Positions 35,701 to 48,099 of a stretch of 64,000 nucleotides of DNA are shown piece by piece. The notes below the pieces were generated by a model. It was not told where the DNA came from and ran no database searches. It saw only the letters and a list, made by a program, of their open reading frames with translations. Position numbers and translations under genes: made by a program. Source of the stretch: Chamaea fasciata (Eukaryota; Chordata; Aves; Passeriformes; Sylviidae); assembly GCA_029207755.1 (NCBI GenBank), contig JARCOQ010000016.1, forward strand, positions 13,103,307 to 13,167,306, read 5' to 3'. Numbering within the stretch: position 1 is the stretch's first letter; every line of letters begins with the position of its first letter.

Positions 35701-38700
35701 CAGCAGCAAGAATAAAAAGCAGTCCTAGAAAAGGAAGAGATTTAAGCTGTACCACATAGCCTCTCAGGGCAGCAGCGCTGTGAGAACAAGCACAGCCAAA
35801 CCCTTCTGCAGTCTCCTCAAGCCTCGTGTCTCTCCAGTGACTCCAGGTAATCACATTAACAGCTTCAAACATTATGTAATGACATCATTCAAACACATTG
35901 CTCCCAAAGGGTTGATATTAGATCAAGGAATTACCATTCCTCATGCATCTATGACAAATCTAATAGGAGGAAATGATTTGTTACACAACACAGCTTCGGT
36001 TGGTTGCTCCCCTAACAGCAAATGTCTGCTCTTAGCTCCAGCTTCTAATCCTGCCTGGAGCTAAGATGATGAGCATAACCCTTAATTTGATACCTGAATT
36101 AAGAGAAGAACTTTACCTGAGGTCGAGAATGGGTTACTTCAGTACCCTTTCTATGTTTGATGTATGAGTTGTGTTTTCCAGAACTCTTTAAGGCCCTCAG
36201 GAAGACAAGTCCTTTCAAAAGCCAGTAGAGTTCAGGCGTTGAGATCAGGGATTCTAAAAACCAATGCTGGCTCATTTTTCAAAAACAAACAAAAACAACC
36301 AAAAAAACCCAACAAACAAAACCTGTCCTACAGCCCATGGATGCTGTAATATCCAGAGTTGTAAACCTGTGGATGACTAAGTAGGCTGAGCACTGGAAAG
36401 ACACAACTTGCAGGTCTCTATCCAGAGGATGAATTGAAATTGTCACCACAGAAACTTCTAGAGGGCCAAAGAGACACAGTAAAATGCAATTTGTGTGCCT
36501 GCACTTGCCCTCGAGAAGCTTCTGAAGGTTTGGTGCGATTCAAAATCGGTGAAAGCTAAAATTAAGTGCCAGATATTCCAGTGTGCAGCACAGACACATT
36601 TCTATCCAAAAGTACAAAATAAGAAAATCTCAGGAGTGATATGATTCTGGACAGTTCTTTCACCTCTCAGAGATAGGGAGTGTAACTGTTCAAAAGTATT
36701 ATTTTGTAAACATGATATATATAAATACCTGACCCAAGAAACATTGTCTTGGTCCTGGAGGGAAACACTTCACTGTCTCTTACCTATTTACATAAACTAT
36801 TCTACTTCTGTCTCCATACACAGATAAAATATAGGTGTGAATACTTAGACAAATATCTGAAGAAAAAGATGAAAAGAGAAAAAACACCTGTTTGTGTTTC
36901 TGTTCAGTTTTCAAATTAAAATATTACTGTTATTTTTCAAGATGTGTCATTACTGTCTTTTTTTTTTTTTTTTTTTTTTTTTTTTGCCTAATTCCTTGCA
37001 CATTGGAGAAGCAAATTGGGGGTGAGCGGGTTGTGTTGTTAATTTTTCCTTTGCTGATTTTCTTCTTCTTGGCCCTTATTCTCAGGAATATTTAGTCTAT
37101 CTTACAATTTTACTCTCTCTTATAGTATGTGTTACGACTAGAGACTACTTTTCAGACATTGCACATTTGCCTTTCATGCATCACTCATGCCTATAAAATG
37201 AAGATTTGTGTACTCAAGTGAGAGAGAAGCAAGGACATAGAGAGAACCTGTGCAGCCATTCGACCATATTCTTCATTAATTGCCTCAGAAGTGACCTCTT
37301 CCCTCTGGTTTTATTTCAACTCTTGCCTACATGAGGACAGAACTTTTTCCTTTTTGTTTTGTAGCTTGCTCGGGGCTATGCAGAAATGTCACCTCACGGA
37401 AGCAAAAGAAAAAGAAAAATAAGCCAACTGCAATTCCGATTATGACACTTTTTGCAAAGCTGCAAGGAAATGATGATCCTTTACCTCAAACTGTCAGATG
37501 CGTCTTCCCAAATCCCTCATTGCTCTGTAATGTATTACCATAGCAACTCATCTCTGCAGTGATCTAGTGCTCCCCATGGGCAGCCTGTACTTTGTCAGCG
37601 CTGCCACTCCTCTGTGATGCAAGGAGCACCGAGCAGTTAAATACCAAATCATTAAAGCAATGTTTCCCCAGTGACCACACTGAATCACACAAGGATTCAA
37701 ACCTAAGTTGTGGCGGGGAAAGCGAGAGGAGCTTGCAGCACTTGGTGTAGGAGGGAACTGAAAGTGTTGAAAAAAAATGAACAAAGTAAGAAAACAACTT
37801 CTAATGCCTGGTTTCCTTAGGGAAAGAAGAGCACAGCATCACTGTGCTGGAGATTCTGACTTTATTAATCCTGCCACGGATACACTTCCCTCACCAATCC
37901 TCTACTCCTAGTTTTACTCTAAGTAATACAAACCTTGATCAATATTTCTCTTCTCAATGACAGCTGCCACCAAAATGGCCAGCCACTGTATCTCTGACTT
38001 CAAGTACCTGGCTGTGTGCTCTGAAGGGCATGAAAAGAAGATCAAGAGCAAAATCTTGTTTTTCCTACTTTGCCTTTTATATTTCTTAATCTTCCATCTT
38101 CTTATCTATACACGTGAAACTTTACATGAACTGATTTCAGTGTCCTGCCTCACCAAATAGGAATGAATTCTCCCTCGGGAGAGAAGCCCTGTTGCTCATA
38201 CAGCATGATGTGTGCTCTTCAGACATTTGTAGGGACGTAGCCTCAATGTCTCTTACCCAGCACACAGAGAGCAGCCTCAGAAACATCATAACCCTTCTCC
38301 CACAACACACAAACAATCAAAGGTGGGGAGAAAATTCCAGCTCTCCTAATTCCCACTGTTGCCCTTGTAACATCATAATTGCAAAACATGGAAACTGGAA
38401 AATGAGTGCCCACTAAGGGGATTTCAGGTCTCTATTGTCTGTATGATACAGACACCTTTGAAACTTTTTTTCTTGTGTTTCCACAGAATTGCAGAATCCA
38501 AGGCTCATTCTCAAAAAGGTTTTATTTATAATAGCTAGGAAGCATTACCCTATTTCTAGGAGTCCCCAGAGCTTTACACAGTTTGGAAAACACACACCAC
38601 TGATCTGAAAGGGGCGATTGTGTACAGAGTCAAGGGCAGCTTTTCCATCCTGCCAAGCTGCAGATGCCTCCTCCCACACTCCCTGGCAATGAAGTACTTC

Positions 38701-39249
38701 CAGAGAGTCTCTCCATCTCACACGGTGCGAGGCGAAGCTGCTGCAGCTGCAGCACTCTGCATCTGACAGGCCTTGGCTGTGGCAAGGGTGCCTGTGTGCT
38801 GCACAAAAGCCAGTCCCTGCTCTCAGCTGCTCCAGTCCCACCATGGAAAACAAATATCGTCATGGCAGGGCAAGAAAAATCGCTGTCTAACACCTGGAGT
38901 TTACACGTGCAAGCTGGGACTCTGAAATGCTCTTTTATTAATTCTAGGAGGGCTTTTCTCTTTTACAATCAAGTGTTCAGGCTGTTCTTTGTCACTGTAA
39001 AAGGTTGCTGCAGCTTTAGCACAGTGAGGATTAGGTGAATGATGGTCGTTCTGCTCTTCAAGTTCAAATTGCCTCTCTCCCCCCTTTGCTGGATTTCATT
39101 CTAATGAAGCAGCACCTTACTTTAAAGAAAACCATTTGTTTCTTCTTTAATTCCTTAGAAATAAAAGTCTACCTAACTGCAGAAGACCTCGAGGGAAAAC
39201 ACATCAACCAGCAGAACTGGAGTAACTCCAGTACCACTCCTGTTTTCTG
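32740..39249. other. Unique non-coding DNA
   Basis: The DNA between the two duplicated blocks holds no recognised gene. The longest open frame is 138 codons (32912-33328, -), without a domain. A 28-T run is present at 36958. The stretch 37560-37760 is repeat-free and mixed in composition. Short A-rich runs near 33780 and 36285 are the only other simple tracts. Confidence 0.5.
36958..36985. repeat. Homopolymer run of 28 T
   Basis: This is an uninterrupted T28. If it were the poly(A) tail of a minus-strand retrocopy, an AATAAA-type signal would be expected just to the right on the minus strand. None is seen within about 60 bp, so a simple homopolymer is the better reading. Length in the assembly may be unreliable. 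Confidence 0.95.
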
Positions 39250-39848
39250 AAGGGACAGGCAGGAGGACCAGAGGAATGACAGACTGGACGGCCTCACCTC
39301 AGCACCTGGAAAGACAATGGGGAAACATCCCTGGAAAAGATTTCCAGGCACGTGGAGGACAAGGAGGACATCGGGAGTAGGCAGCATGGATTCACCAAGG
39401 GGAAGTGATGATGGCCAAGCTGAGAACGTTCTGGCCAGAAGGATGGCTTGGCAGGCAAGGGGAGCAGTGGATATTGCCTGCCTGAATTCAGCAACACTTC
39501 AGACACCGTGGCCCTCCCAGATCCCCACAGAGCAGCTGTCGATAAAGGGGCTGGGTGAGCAGGCAGACATGGATTCAGAACTGGCTGAACATCCAAGGGC
39601 AGGGCTGGGGATGAGTGGTGCAAAGGGCAGCTGCAGGCCAGCAACCTGCAGGGATTGTGCATCAGCCTCTGTGGGTACTTCATGAAAACTCACCTGCCTC
39701 AATGTTTTAAACTCACTTTGTTTAAAATCCCGTCAGCTTCAGGTTCTTTGCTCTTTCACCCTGTACTGAGCACAGAATTTCATGGTCCTAAGTCTCTTTT
39801 TCTAGAAAATACCCATCAGGCAATTAATACTGAACTCCCTCAGATGCT
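39250..39848 (+). mobile_element. CR1 fragment with flank; duplicated block, copy 2
   Basis: From 39291 this block is the partner of 32184-32739. Just upstream (about 39250-39290) AGGAATGACAGACTGGACGG continues as CR1-like sequence corresponding to the segment normally preceding 'cctcacctcagcacctgg', which copy 1 lacks. CR1 similarity ends near 39660; the following sequence up to about 39848 is shared with copy 1 but is not CR1. The arrangement fits an old CR1 insertion here, part of which was later copied with its right flank to 32.2 kb. The CR1 part is a degenerate reverse-transcriptase region with frameshifts and no coding capacity. Confidence 0.85.
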
Positions 39849-42800
39849 GAGCCCTGTGTGAATGACACTTTGGTTGTTTTACCCTCCCCATGTTGTGGCA
39901 AGACAGCTCATGTGTATCACACTGGAGTCAAGGGACTTACAAATCCATTTGCTTTGAGATCTGGAAAGACAAAGCTGTCTTAAAATATTATGAGCCTCAA
40001 TTAAAATACAGCTGAGAGCAGCAGGCTAAAGTGTGGCTGTGAGAGAAGCAGAGCTGAATGCTGGCAGGAACAGGGATGGAGTGCTGGAATTCAACCCAGC
40101 TCCTGTCACTGATAAACACAGGCAGAGGCAGATTCCCCATTCAGAGCTGTTCACTAAGTTCAGCCAGGTATTGCTCTTTCTGTCTTCTCATGCAGAAGTC
40201 AGAAATCCCTTGTTTGTTTATGGCTGGGTTAATGTTAAAGAGTTTCACAACAGCTGATGGAGAAGATTCCCTCCCAGAGAGGTCAGCTTGCAAACAGCAC
40301 GCATTAAATACAGCACAGGCACTTATCCAACACCGATATCCTCCAGAGACACCTTCGACTGTAACCTTGACTTCCAACTCAGAAGCTTTTTCAATTAAAG
40401 ACTTTTCAGTTCTGCTGTAAGCTATTCCATTACCTACACTGGGCCAACCATGTTCTCTTCCCCTGTTTTACACAGCCTTATAAAGGAGTTTGGTTCTGAT
40501 CTTTTTCACAGCTGATTGTTCCTGTGTTGTTCTTTGGGCTATAATGTTTTTGGATCACAGAGGTCTGCATAGATGAACTGAAATATTTTATTACAGCCAC
40601 TACCATTTAGCAATCATCATCTTCAGGACAGAAAAAATTATTTTCCCCACGTGTTTGCAGAGAAGTCCAGCTGCAGGATATATTTGCACTGATGGCTTTA
40701 AAAGACTGAAACAATTCAAGAAGAAAAAAGAAACTGAGAGAAGAACAACATCATTCAGAGAATGACACAACTACACCTCATCCTGCATACAAAGCCAGGG
40801 TAGTGTGCACAAAGTGTGTGAATGAAAAGAAACAGAAGTTTTCGCTCTTTCAGCTGCACGTTTGTACCTAACGATGCAGGAAAACAGGCTGTCCTTCTGT
40901 ACCAGCACAGATAATTACCCACTGTAACCCGCTGGGGGCAGAATCCATTCCCTGCATTGGCAGAGGTCATCACTGTGATTCCAGCCCTTAATGGAAAACA
41001 CACTACCACGTCAGGATGGATAAATGGAAGTAAAACACGGATCTATAAAGGCAACTTTGAGGAAGTTGAAACCTCTCTGCTGAGTCCTCACCCTAGTTCT
41101 AACTCCAAGACCTTTTCTCCTTCTAATAATTTGCCCTATCATTGGTTGCAGGTCGCTTTTTTATTGATTTCTGTTATGAGGCTCCTGGAAAATGAACAGC
41201 AAGAGGACAAAAAGCATCCTGTCCAGAAAATACCCTTTGTGATGAGCTGCACCTTGCCCAGTGTCATCCCTGTCACTGCAGTGAGGAAAAGGGAAAACGT
41301 GAACACAGGACTGGCTTTGGTCAGAGCAAAATGTTCCTTGAAAAATCAGAAAAATGTATTTGGCCAAAAAGAGCAAGCAAGAGGCACAGTTGTACCTGTT
41401 GTAACTACATTAACCTGAAGGAAAAAAAAAACAAGAGGGTAAAACAGTTGATGAAGTGACTTAATTCAAAATTTTTAAATATTCTTTCCCCTGGTTTTAG
41501 CCCCAGGGAGACAGGAAGAAGGCACAGCAGGTTATCTTACACAGCTCTGCTCTGCTCACCAGGCTGCTCGAGAGTTGGAGTCCTCAATCAGCTCTGGCAA
41601 AGTCAGCACAACTCCTCGGTTCACATGTTTGTAAAAATTAAAATTACTTCAAGGGGTTGAAAAGCCTTTCCAAAATATCCTGTGGCCCTTGTCTAAGGGA
41701 AATGTGCAGTTCAGGTTCAGGTTCATATCCATTACCATCACTCAGGTACCCAGTAATAATTAGACCTTCCCTCACAGCTTCTCCTTACACCTATATCTCC
41801 CCTCCGTTGCACCCTGGCCTGCAGGATTAGAGGATGTGTCACCTCATCCATTTGCCTGCAAAGGTGCAAGATCCATAACCTAAGTCTGTTTACAGGTGTT
41901 ACAACTGTCCAAAACCAGGCAAGTTGACTAAACTCTCGTCAGTCTAAATTATTTCCATCCATCTTCAGATTTGTGACTGGTCTTCACACACTGAACTTCA
42001 TAAACAACCTCCTGCATGGCTCTAATTATGCTCCACTGCTGAAAGAAATGCAAATAATTTATTTTCACTGAAAAACACCGACTTTCAGGAAGCAGGAGGG
42101 ACCGCAGTTTAGAAGAATGTTGCTGTAAGGTGGCATTTAATACCCTCTTCTCTGTATTTACTCACTAACTCATGCAATAATGCCAAACGCTGGAATACAA
42201 TGACAGAACATGCTCCTTCCACTGAACACTGAGGGGAAAAGATGTTTCTTCGCAGTACAGGAGATCCAAATTCAAATCTACAAGTGGTTCCCTGGTTTAA
42301 TGATTCCATTTTGTCTTCCCTTGTCAGTGCAGCAGTATTTGTGACAGTGATTCATTCTCCTCTTTCTGATTCTGCCATCTTGTGTCTGAATTCTACTGTG
42401 GGAATCATATATTTTCATTTTAAGAGTCATGTAGACATCACTGATGTCCAAGAAAACCTAAAAATCTCCATACATACAGAGGATTAAAAGTTTTATTTCA
42501 TTGCTCAAGTTAAAAAGATTAAACCCAGGCAGCTTTCTATATCCTGGTTGCATCAATCCATTTGAGAAAAATACTAGCATCTGAAAGCCAGGGGCATTCA
42601 GTACAGTTTAGAGCAGCAGCAAAACTATTCTCAACTTTACTGAGGAGGGAAGCAGGCTCTGGACAAGGCAGAAAAGTGCATAAGAGCAGCAGGAGATCAC
42701 CTCTTGTCTTGGTATCTGGCCCTTGGCTGGTGCAGCTGAGCCAAATCAGGCAGCTGGAGCCAGAAACTTGGGAAAAAAAAACCCAGATCCTGGTTGTGTT

Positions 42801-42867
42801 TCTGTCACCAAGGAACAGCAGCTCAGGGTTTGAGAGTGAAGCCAGGTCCCCTCACCCCTCACCAGGG
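39849..42867. other. Unique non-coding DNA
   Basis: No gene recognised. The longest open frame outside the minisatellite lies here (40957-41418, +, 153 codons). Its translation has no recognisable domain, signal peptide or repeat, and there is no start-site, splice or promoter support. Confidence 0.5.
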
Positions 42868-43614
42868 TGTCTTGGGTTGCAATGCAAGATGTAACCAAAA
42901 GTATGTATTCTATTGCCATCTGATAAAACAGTTGGGAATTGTTTATCTCTTCCATGACCTGTTCCTCGTAACTTGGGGGGGGGGGGGGGGGGGAGGATCT
43001 TCTGCTTAATGAGCCAGCTGTTAAAACCAGGTGGGGCAGTGTTCTTTATCTCTTCCACCCCCCATCCTCCCTCCAGGGGATATCTGCTGTCTGTGGGCCA
43101 TCGAGGCTCACTGCACGGCTGATACAATTACATCATCCCATTGGGAGATGCTCCAGCCAGGGGGAGGAGCCCAGCATTCCTACCTGGATAAAACCTGAGA
43201 TTCAAAACACCAGCACAGCCTGTTTGCACTGGATTCCCAGGGTGAGACCAGACTCATCGCAGCACCACTGGACCTTCAGTGGAAAAGAAAACTCACTCTT
43301 GTACCGGATCATCTCTGCTCCAGCAGAACATCTGTCACTGCAGGAAAACTTAACTGGACTGCTCCAAACACCCTGACCAGCAGGATATCAGGTTGTGTTC
43401 TGACTCTGTCAGTGTTTTGGGTTTTTTTTTTCTTTTTTTTTTGTACAACTACATTTTTATTTTTAATATTCCTAGTAAAGAATTGTTATTTCTATTCCCA
43501 TATCTTTGCTGAAAGTCCCTTATTTTCAAAATTATAATAATTTGGAGAGAGGGGGTTTCCATTCTCCATTCCAAGGGAGGCTCTGGCAGACACCTGTCTT
43601 TCCAAACCAAGACA
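42868..43614 (+). mobile_element. LTR, passerine TguLTR5-like family, long form
   Basis: This 747-bp LTR begins TGTCTTGGGTTGCAATGCAA and ends TCCAAACCAAGACA, that is TG...CA. It aligns end to end with the copy at 10667-11245. It has two extra segments: a 98-bp stretch (42924-43021) that is a diverged tandem copy of the DNA following it, and about 45 bp near 43230-43275. AGTAAA at 43474-43479 may act as poly(A) signal. The flanks (CAGGG left, GATGG right) do not form a clean duplication, so the target-site repeat has decayed or the ends are slightly off. No retroviral genes are visible on either side, so it is probably a solo LTR. Confidence 0.75.
42975..42993. repeat. Homopolymer run of 19 G inside the LTR
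   Basis: G19 is followed by AGG. It is capable of forming G-quadruplexes and is prone to polymerase slippage, so its length in the assembly is doubtful. It lies in the LTR segment absent from the short-form copy. Confidence 0.95.
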
Positions 43615-46139
43615 GATGGGCCATCTGCCCAGTCAGGCTTAGCAGGACTCAGCAGGAAGGGCCTGCTCAGCCTCACAGTGCTGCAGTTTCATCAGAACTG
43701 AGCAATGAACAGAGTTAAAACCTGTCTGGTTTTCAATGAAGAAATGCCAGATATGCCCAGGGACCTGCTCGTTCAAATGGGCTGTGATGTGGGAAATTGA
43801 CAGTGCAGAAATGAATGGCAACACAGCATGGCATGGGAGTCCTAAAACTGCTCTCAGAGAGCTGCTCACTGCACAGCACTGACATCTCCGCTGCAGACAA
43901 CCAAGCACCCACATTTGAGCTCCAAAAACCTCCATGGACACAAACCCTGAGGATGTGCAGGAAGAAATCTGCAATTCAAAGGAACTTTTACTTAAAGGAA
44001 GATTTTAGTAAGCTACTACAGAAGACTGATTCTAGTGTACTGTTTGCAGTAAAATAAATAAATGAATGCAGAAAGGGAAAAAAGGACAGGGCACTTTTTT
44101 TATCCTCACTAAAGGAATGAAAGGATAAAAACTGGTTTGAGCTGTCTTGGACATCACAGTCTGGGTTTTTATAAGAGCAGGTAAGATCTTCAGCAGAGAG
44201 GGAAAACCCCCCAAACTCTGCTAACCTACAGCACATTTCCCTTTCAGTGCTGCTTGATGGTTGTTCTGCTGCCTCCAGGAACCGCCCAGGAACACACCTA
44301 TAAACACCACAAAGGGTTCAGACCCTCTGGCTGTCCCTGCTGAGGCCACAGTCTGAGTCAGGCAGGATAGCCTCTGGCCAGACAGTGCCTGCAGTCATGG
44401 ATGTCCTCCCCCAGCATATTAAATGGCCTTTAGAGCAGCTTTAAAGGCTACAGGAGGAGAGAAAATCCCTCCCAAAGGTACACTGCACTGCCAAATCACT
44501 CTATGATTCTTACTTACGAGATGACAGCCATAGCTCTCAGTGTAATTGATGTTTTCTTTAAAACCTTCTTGAAGAAACAACCAGGTTCTGCGGCCAGAGT
44601 GCACTGGAGCAAGGCTTCCTGAGCTTTTGATGGATTTGGGTCCTGATATGGCAAGAAAAATTCTGTGATCTGTGCTAGGCAGAAGGTCAACAAGATCCAT
44701 CTGATGGTCTTTTCTGGCTTTAAGAGCTTATGAACAGCAATCCTTTACTATTCATCTTATACATCCCCATATTGCCTTGAATAGTAAGAGTGGAGTCCAG
44801 GTCAAAATATTCATATCTGATGTACTGATTTATAAAATACTGAAGTTCCAGTCCCTGTAGGCAGGAGTTTGAAATGCCAGAGGTCTGTGTGAACAGTACA
44901 CATCACTGAGCTCAGGTTTGTTAACCTGATTTGATTTACATACTGTAGGTTCTGTTCTGCAGCACTGTACCTCTAATAAGTTAATAGAAACACCATTGCT
45001 GAGCCTCCTTCTCCTCCCAGGAATGCATCTATGGCTGGGTTTAACAGCAAGTGTGAGGCTTCTTCTGCATGCATGCAGCACATCCCAGAGATTGTCCTCC
45101 TGTCTCACTGTCTCCAGGTCCCAGCCCTGACAGGTGAAACATCCATGGGTGCCAGAGGAGAAATCAGGGAGCAGCAACAGCACAGCAACTTCCTGACCAA
45201 GAAACCCTCAAACCCAGCTCACCTCCACCTCCCACCAGGCCAGTTCTGTACTGGGATAGTTTCAAAAGCCAGAAAGTGCCAGTGAGGTCTCTCCAGGTCA
45301 GCTCTCATGTCTTCAGCAAATACTTTCTAAAAAGATTAGAAGGAAAGAAAAAACAAAATCTATCTGATACGATTTTTACCAGGGGAATACATTTTGCTGT
45401 GGGCAGAGATAGAGCAGAGGCACTTCGGCTGAGATGCCAGAGCTCAGCACCCACAGTGTCACAACCACCTGATCAAACAGTGCCAGAAACTGGAGCTGTC
45501 AAGGAGAATTCAGCCGATATTCGAGGCATCACATCTCCTGCTCCATGCCTAGGAGGGGACCAGTCCTCCACAGAGCAGAAATGCCACTGGACTGTTTAAT
45601 TCTGATGAGTTTGCTCTCTCCTAAGTGTAATATCTAATAAATATCTAAGCTTCTTGCTGTTGGGGTCTAGCAGCATCATTTACATATTCAGTGCATGATT
45701 AGCCATAGCAAGTGCTCAGATTTCTGAGGCTAAGAGGTCTGTTGTGATTGTGTAGGAAACTGGCTTAATTTGGAGCAGCTAAAAGATTAACAACCAGTGG
45801 ACTCACCAGAACCACTATACAAATATAGATATTCACTGTTACATTTGTGTTCACTGAAAATGTAACTAGCAGGCTGAGCTAGATTCTTGTTTGTGTTCAC
45901 TGAAAATGTAACTAGCAGGCTGAGCTAGATTCTTGTAGGTTAATCATGAGTTAGGGATGAGGGTTTGGTAAAGGAGGCATTTTGAGGACAGGAAACATCT
46001 GCCTTGTGGACAGCTGGATGAGGCAAAGGAAGGGGGGACTTTATCCCCAGAAATTCTTCTGAGAAGTGCTGTGGGTAAAAGCAGAAAACATTTATAGATT
46101 TTTTTTTTTCCCTGACATCTCCCCATGTTTTTCTAAAGC
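43615..46139. other. Unique non-coding DNA
   Basis: No gene recognised. The longest open frames are 117 codons (44830-45183, -) and 107 codons (45276-45599, +), neither with a domain. A 46-bp tandem duplication lies near the right end. Confidence 0.5.
45844..45936. repeat. Perfect 46-bp tandem duplication
   Basis: Two adjacent copies of a 46-bp unit are identical. The unit includes GTGTTCACTGAAAATGTAAC and TAGCAGGCTGAGCTAGATTC. Absence of any difference indicates a recent event, probably replication slippage or a templated insertion. It may be polymorphic. Confidence 0.95.
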
Positions 46140-46187
46140 CGTTTTGATCCTTGAGGGTCCCTTCTGACTCAGGATATTCTATGAGAG
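46140..46187 (+). mobile_element. CR1 LINE 3' tail remnant
   Basis: TTGATCCTTGAGGGTCCCTT followed by CTGACTCAGGATATTCTATG matches the last part of an avian CR1 3' UTR reading right. Only the extreme 3' end is recognisable. Confidence 0.7.
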
Positions 46188-48099
46188 ACACGTGGATCTC
46201 CCAGTCTGAGTGTTCTGAAAAGGAACATCACCACATTCCATAATCTGATAAGTTTAAACATTAAACTGGGCCAAATCTAATTAAATAGATATTTTAAATC
46301 TGATCTATAGTGCTGTAAATGAAAGCAGGTCATAGCCCTCTTTTAATCTTTTTCCCTATATTCCTAACCAGAAAAAGAAAAGTTGTCTTTTTACCCTTGG
46401 AAAATCTTTGCAGTTGCAACATATGACTGATTAGAAAAAAGTGAAAAAAATGACAATTTGTTTCCAGGAAAAAATTAGGAAAATATATGTTCTCTCCATA
46501 GACTTTTTACTTGCTTTTAGTTGCTTTGGTTCAAATACAAAATGCACGGAAAACATATTTTTAAATCCCACAAAATCCCATTTATTTTAAACCACATTTA
46601 TTTAAATACCTTGCTTTTATTTGTAAATAGTGAGAAGCTTTCTATGCTATAACCTCTAGAGTTATATCCCATAATATCCTGCATTAATAAAAATATTATT
46701 TACCAGCCCCTCCAAAGGACCTCTGACACTCCAGTACTAAACCCTTAGGAATTCCCTTTTTCGTTTTTTTTAGGAAGGATTATTGATAAACCTCTGCAAT
46801 TGGAACTATGTGTATGGCAGCTGAGAGATCCCATGAAGCCATCCGTGCAAAGCATTCCCACATGAATAATTTCCTGTGAGAATTCCCAGTCTCCCAGGAG
46901 CAGCTGAGGAGGTGTGGAATGGCACAGACTGTGGAATAAAAAAACCGGGCCCAGGAGAGGGTCAGGGCTGCAAACCCCAGCTCCTGAGAAGCAGCTCCTC
47001 TGCAGACAGACATCTCCAAACCTCCTGAACTCATTAAGTCTCTATGCACTAATGAAGATCACTAATTTTATCTTCCACCAGTTACCCAGACTGGTGACTG
47101 CACCCCTGCAGTTCCTTCCTGCTGACACCAAGCCCACAGAGCATCCCCACCCTGAAGTAAAGTTATTTTTCTCTAGATTTACCCTGGATAAACTATACCA
47201 TTCCCTTTCAATAACAGGATGAAGCCTTCAATAACACCATTAAGTAACTCACACTTTGCTTTTTCTCATTAAGAGGCATTTAAAAGGAAGCCATTAAATT
47301 TATAGAGGGTTAAAGCCAATAAGAAAACTCAAACTGCTCACTCATTAACTCGTTCACCCTCGTGCCTCCCAGGCCGTCACTTCCCTTCTTATTACCAACT
47401 TGCAATAAACTTCTTACTTTACTGCCCTGCAACTGCAAAAATGGGATGGTGGCTCCACTGTGACCTGATTTATGAGCAGCGGAAAGCAATGGCTCAGTGT
47501 GCCTTGCGTTATTGAGATCTTCGGTACGGCTTTCCTAATGTAAAAAATGATTAATTACTTCATGCACAAATACAAGTGTTCGGGCACATTGTTTCCCGAA
47601 TCTCATGGTGTTTATAAAGTTGGCTCATTTATCTGTGGGCCCAAGAATATGGAGCCTTCTGTTCAGCTAGTAAAGGCAAGGCAAGTCGGAGTTAAAACCT
47701 GGGTATGTCCAAACAGCACCTTTTGCCACAAAACTGAATTTTACAAGATAATTCTTGGGCATAAAATACATGTAGGTTATTTTCAAAGAGGTGAGAATGC
47801 TTTAAAATAGTTTCATATATTAATAAACGTGAAAGAGAGATTCAGCTTTTTAATTCTAGGTAGATATTAAAATTAGTGGTTTTACCTTCTTCAGAGTTCT
47901 AAGAGCAGCCTGCTTTACAGATAACAGATTTATTTCATTTCTCTTAAAATTCTGTCTCTCTTAAACCTTATTCTTCAGGCAGGGAACCAGGACTAAGCCA
48001 CAGCCCCCAGTTCAATGAAAATCAGAACTGAGCTGGGGAAAACAGCAGCAAAAGCGAGCTGGGAAATTCTCAGTGGTGTGGGAAATAAAAAGAGCCCTG
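46188..48099. other. Unique non-coding DNA
   Basis: AT-rich on the left (46200-46700), mixed afterwards. Open frames are at most 102 codons, without domains. The stretch 47240-47570 is a candidate conserved element. Confidence 0.5.
47240..47570. other. Candidate conserved non-coding element
   Basis: A repeat-free stretch with balanced composition and features often seen in conserved vertebrate elements: TTTTCTCATTAAGAGGCATT, GCCATTAAATTTATAGAGGG, GATTTATGAGCAGC and AATGATTAATTACTTCATGC. The inference rests on texture alone. Confidence 0.22.

Noticed and set aside
36520..36560. tRNA-like GGTTTGGTGCGATTCAAAAT
   Set aside because: It resembles a B-box only loosely; no A-box or cloverleaf could be drawn around it.
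36958..37095. T28 as the poly(A) tail of a minus-strand processed pseudogene
   Set aside because: No AATAAA-type signal and no recognisable coding sequence lie to its right on the minus strand.
40957..41418. 153-codon open frame on the plus strand
   Set aside because: It is the longest outside the array but has no recognisable domain, signal or splice context, and its length is within chance expectation for six frames of 64 kb.
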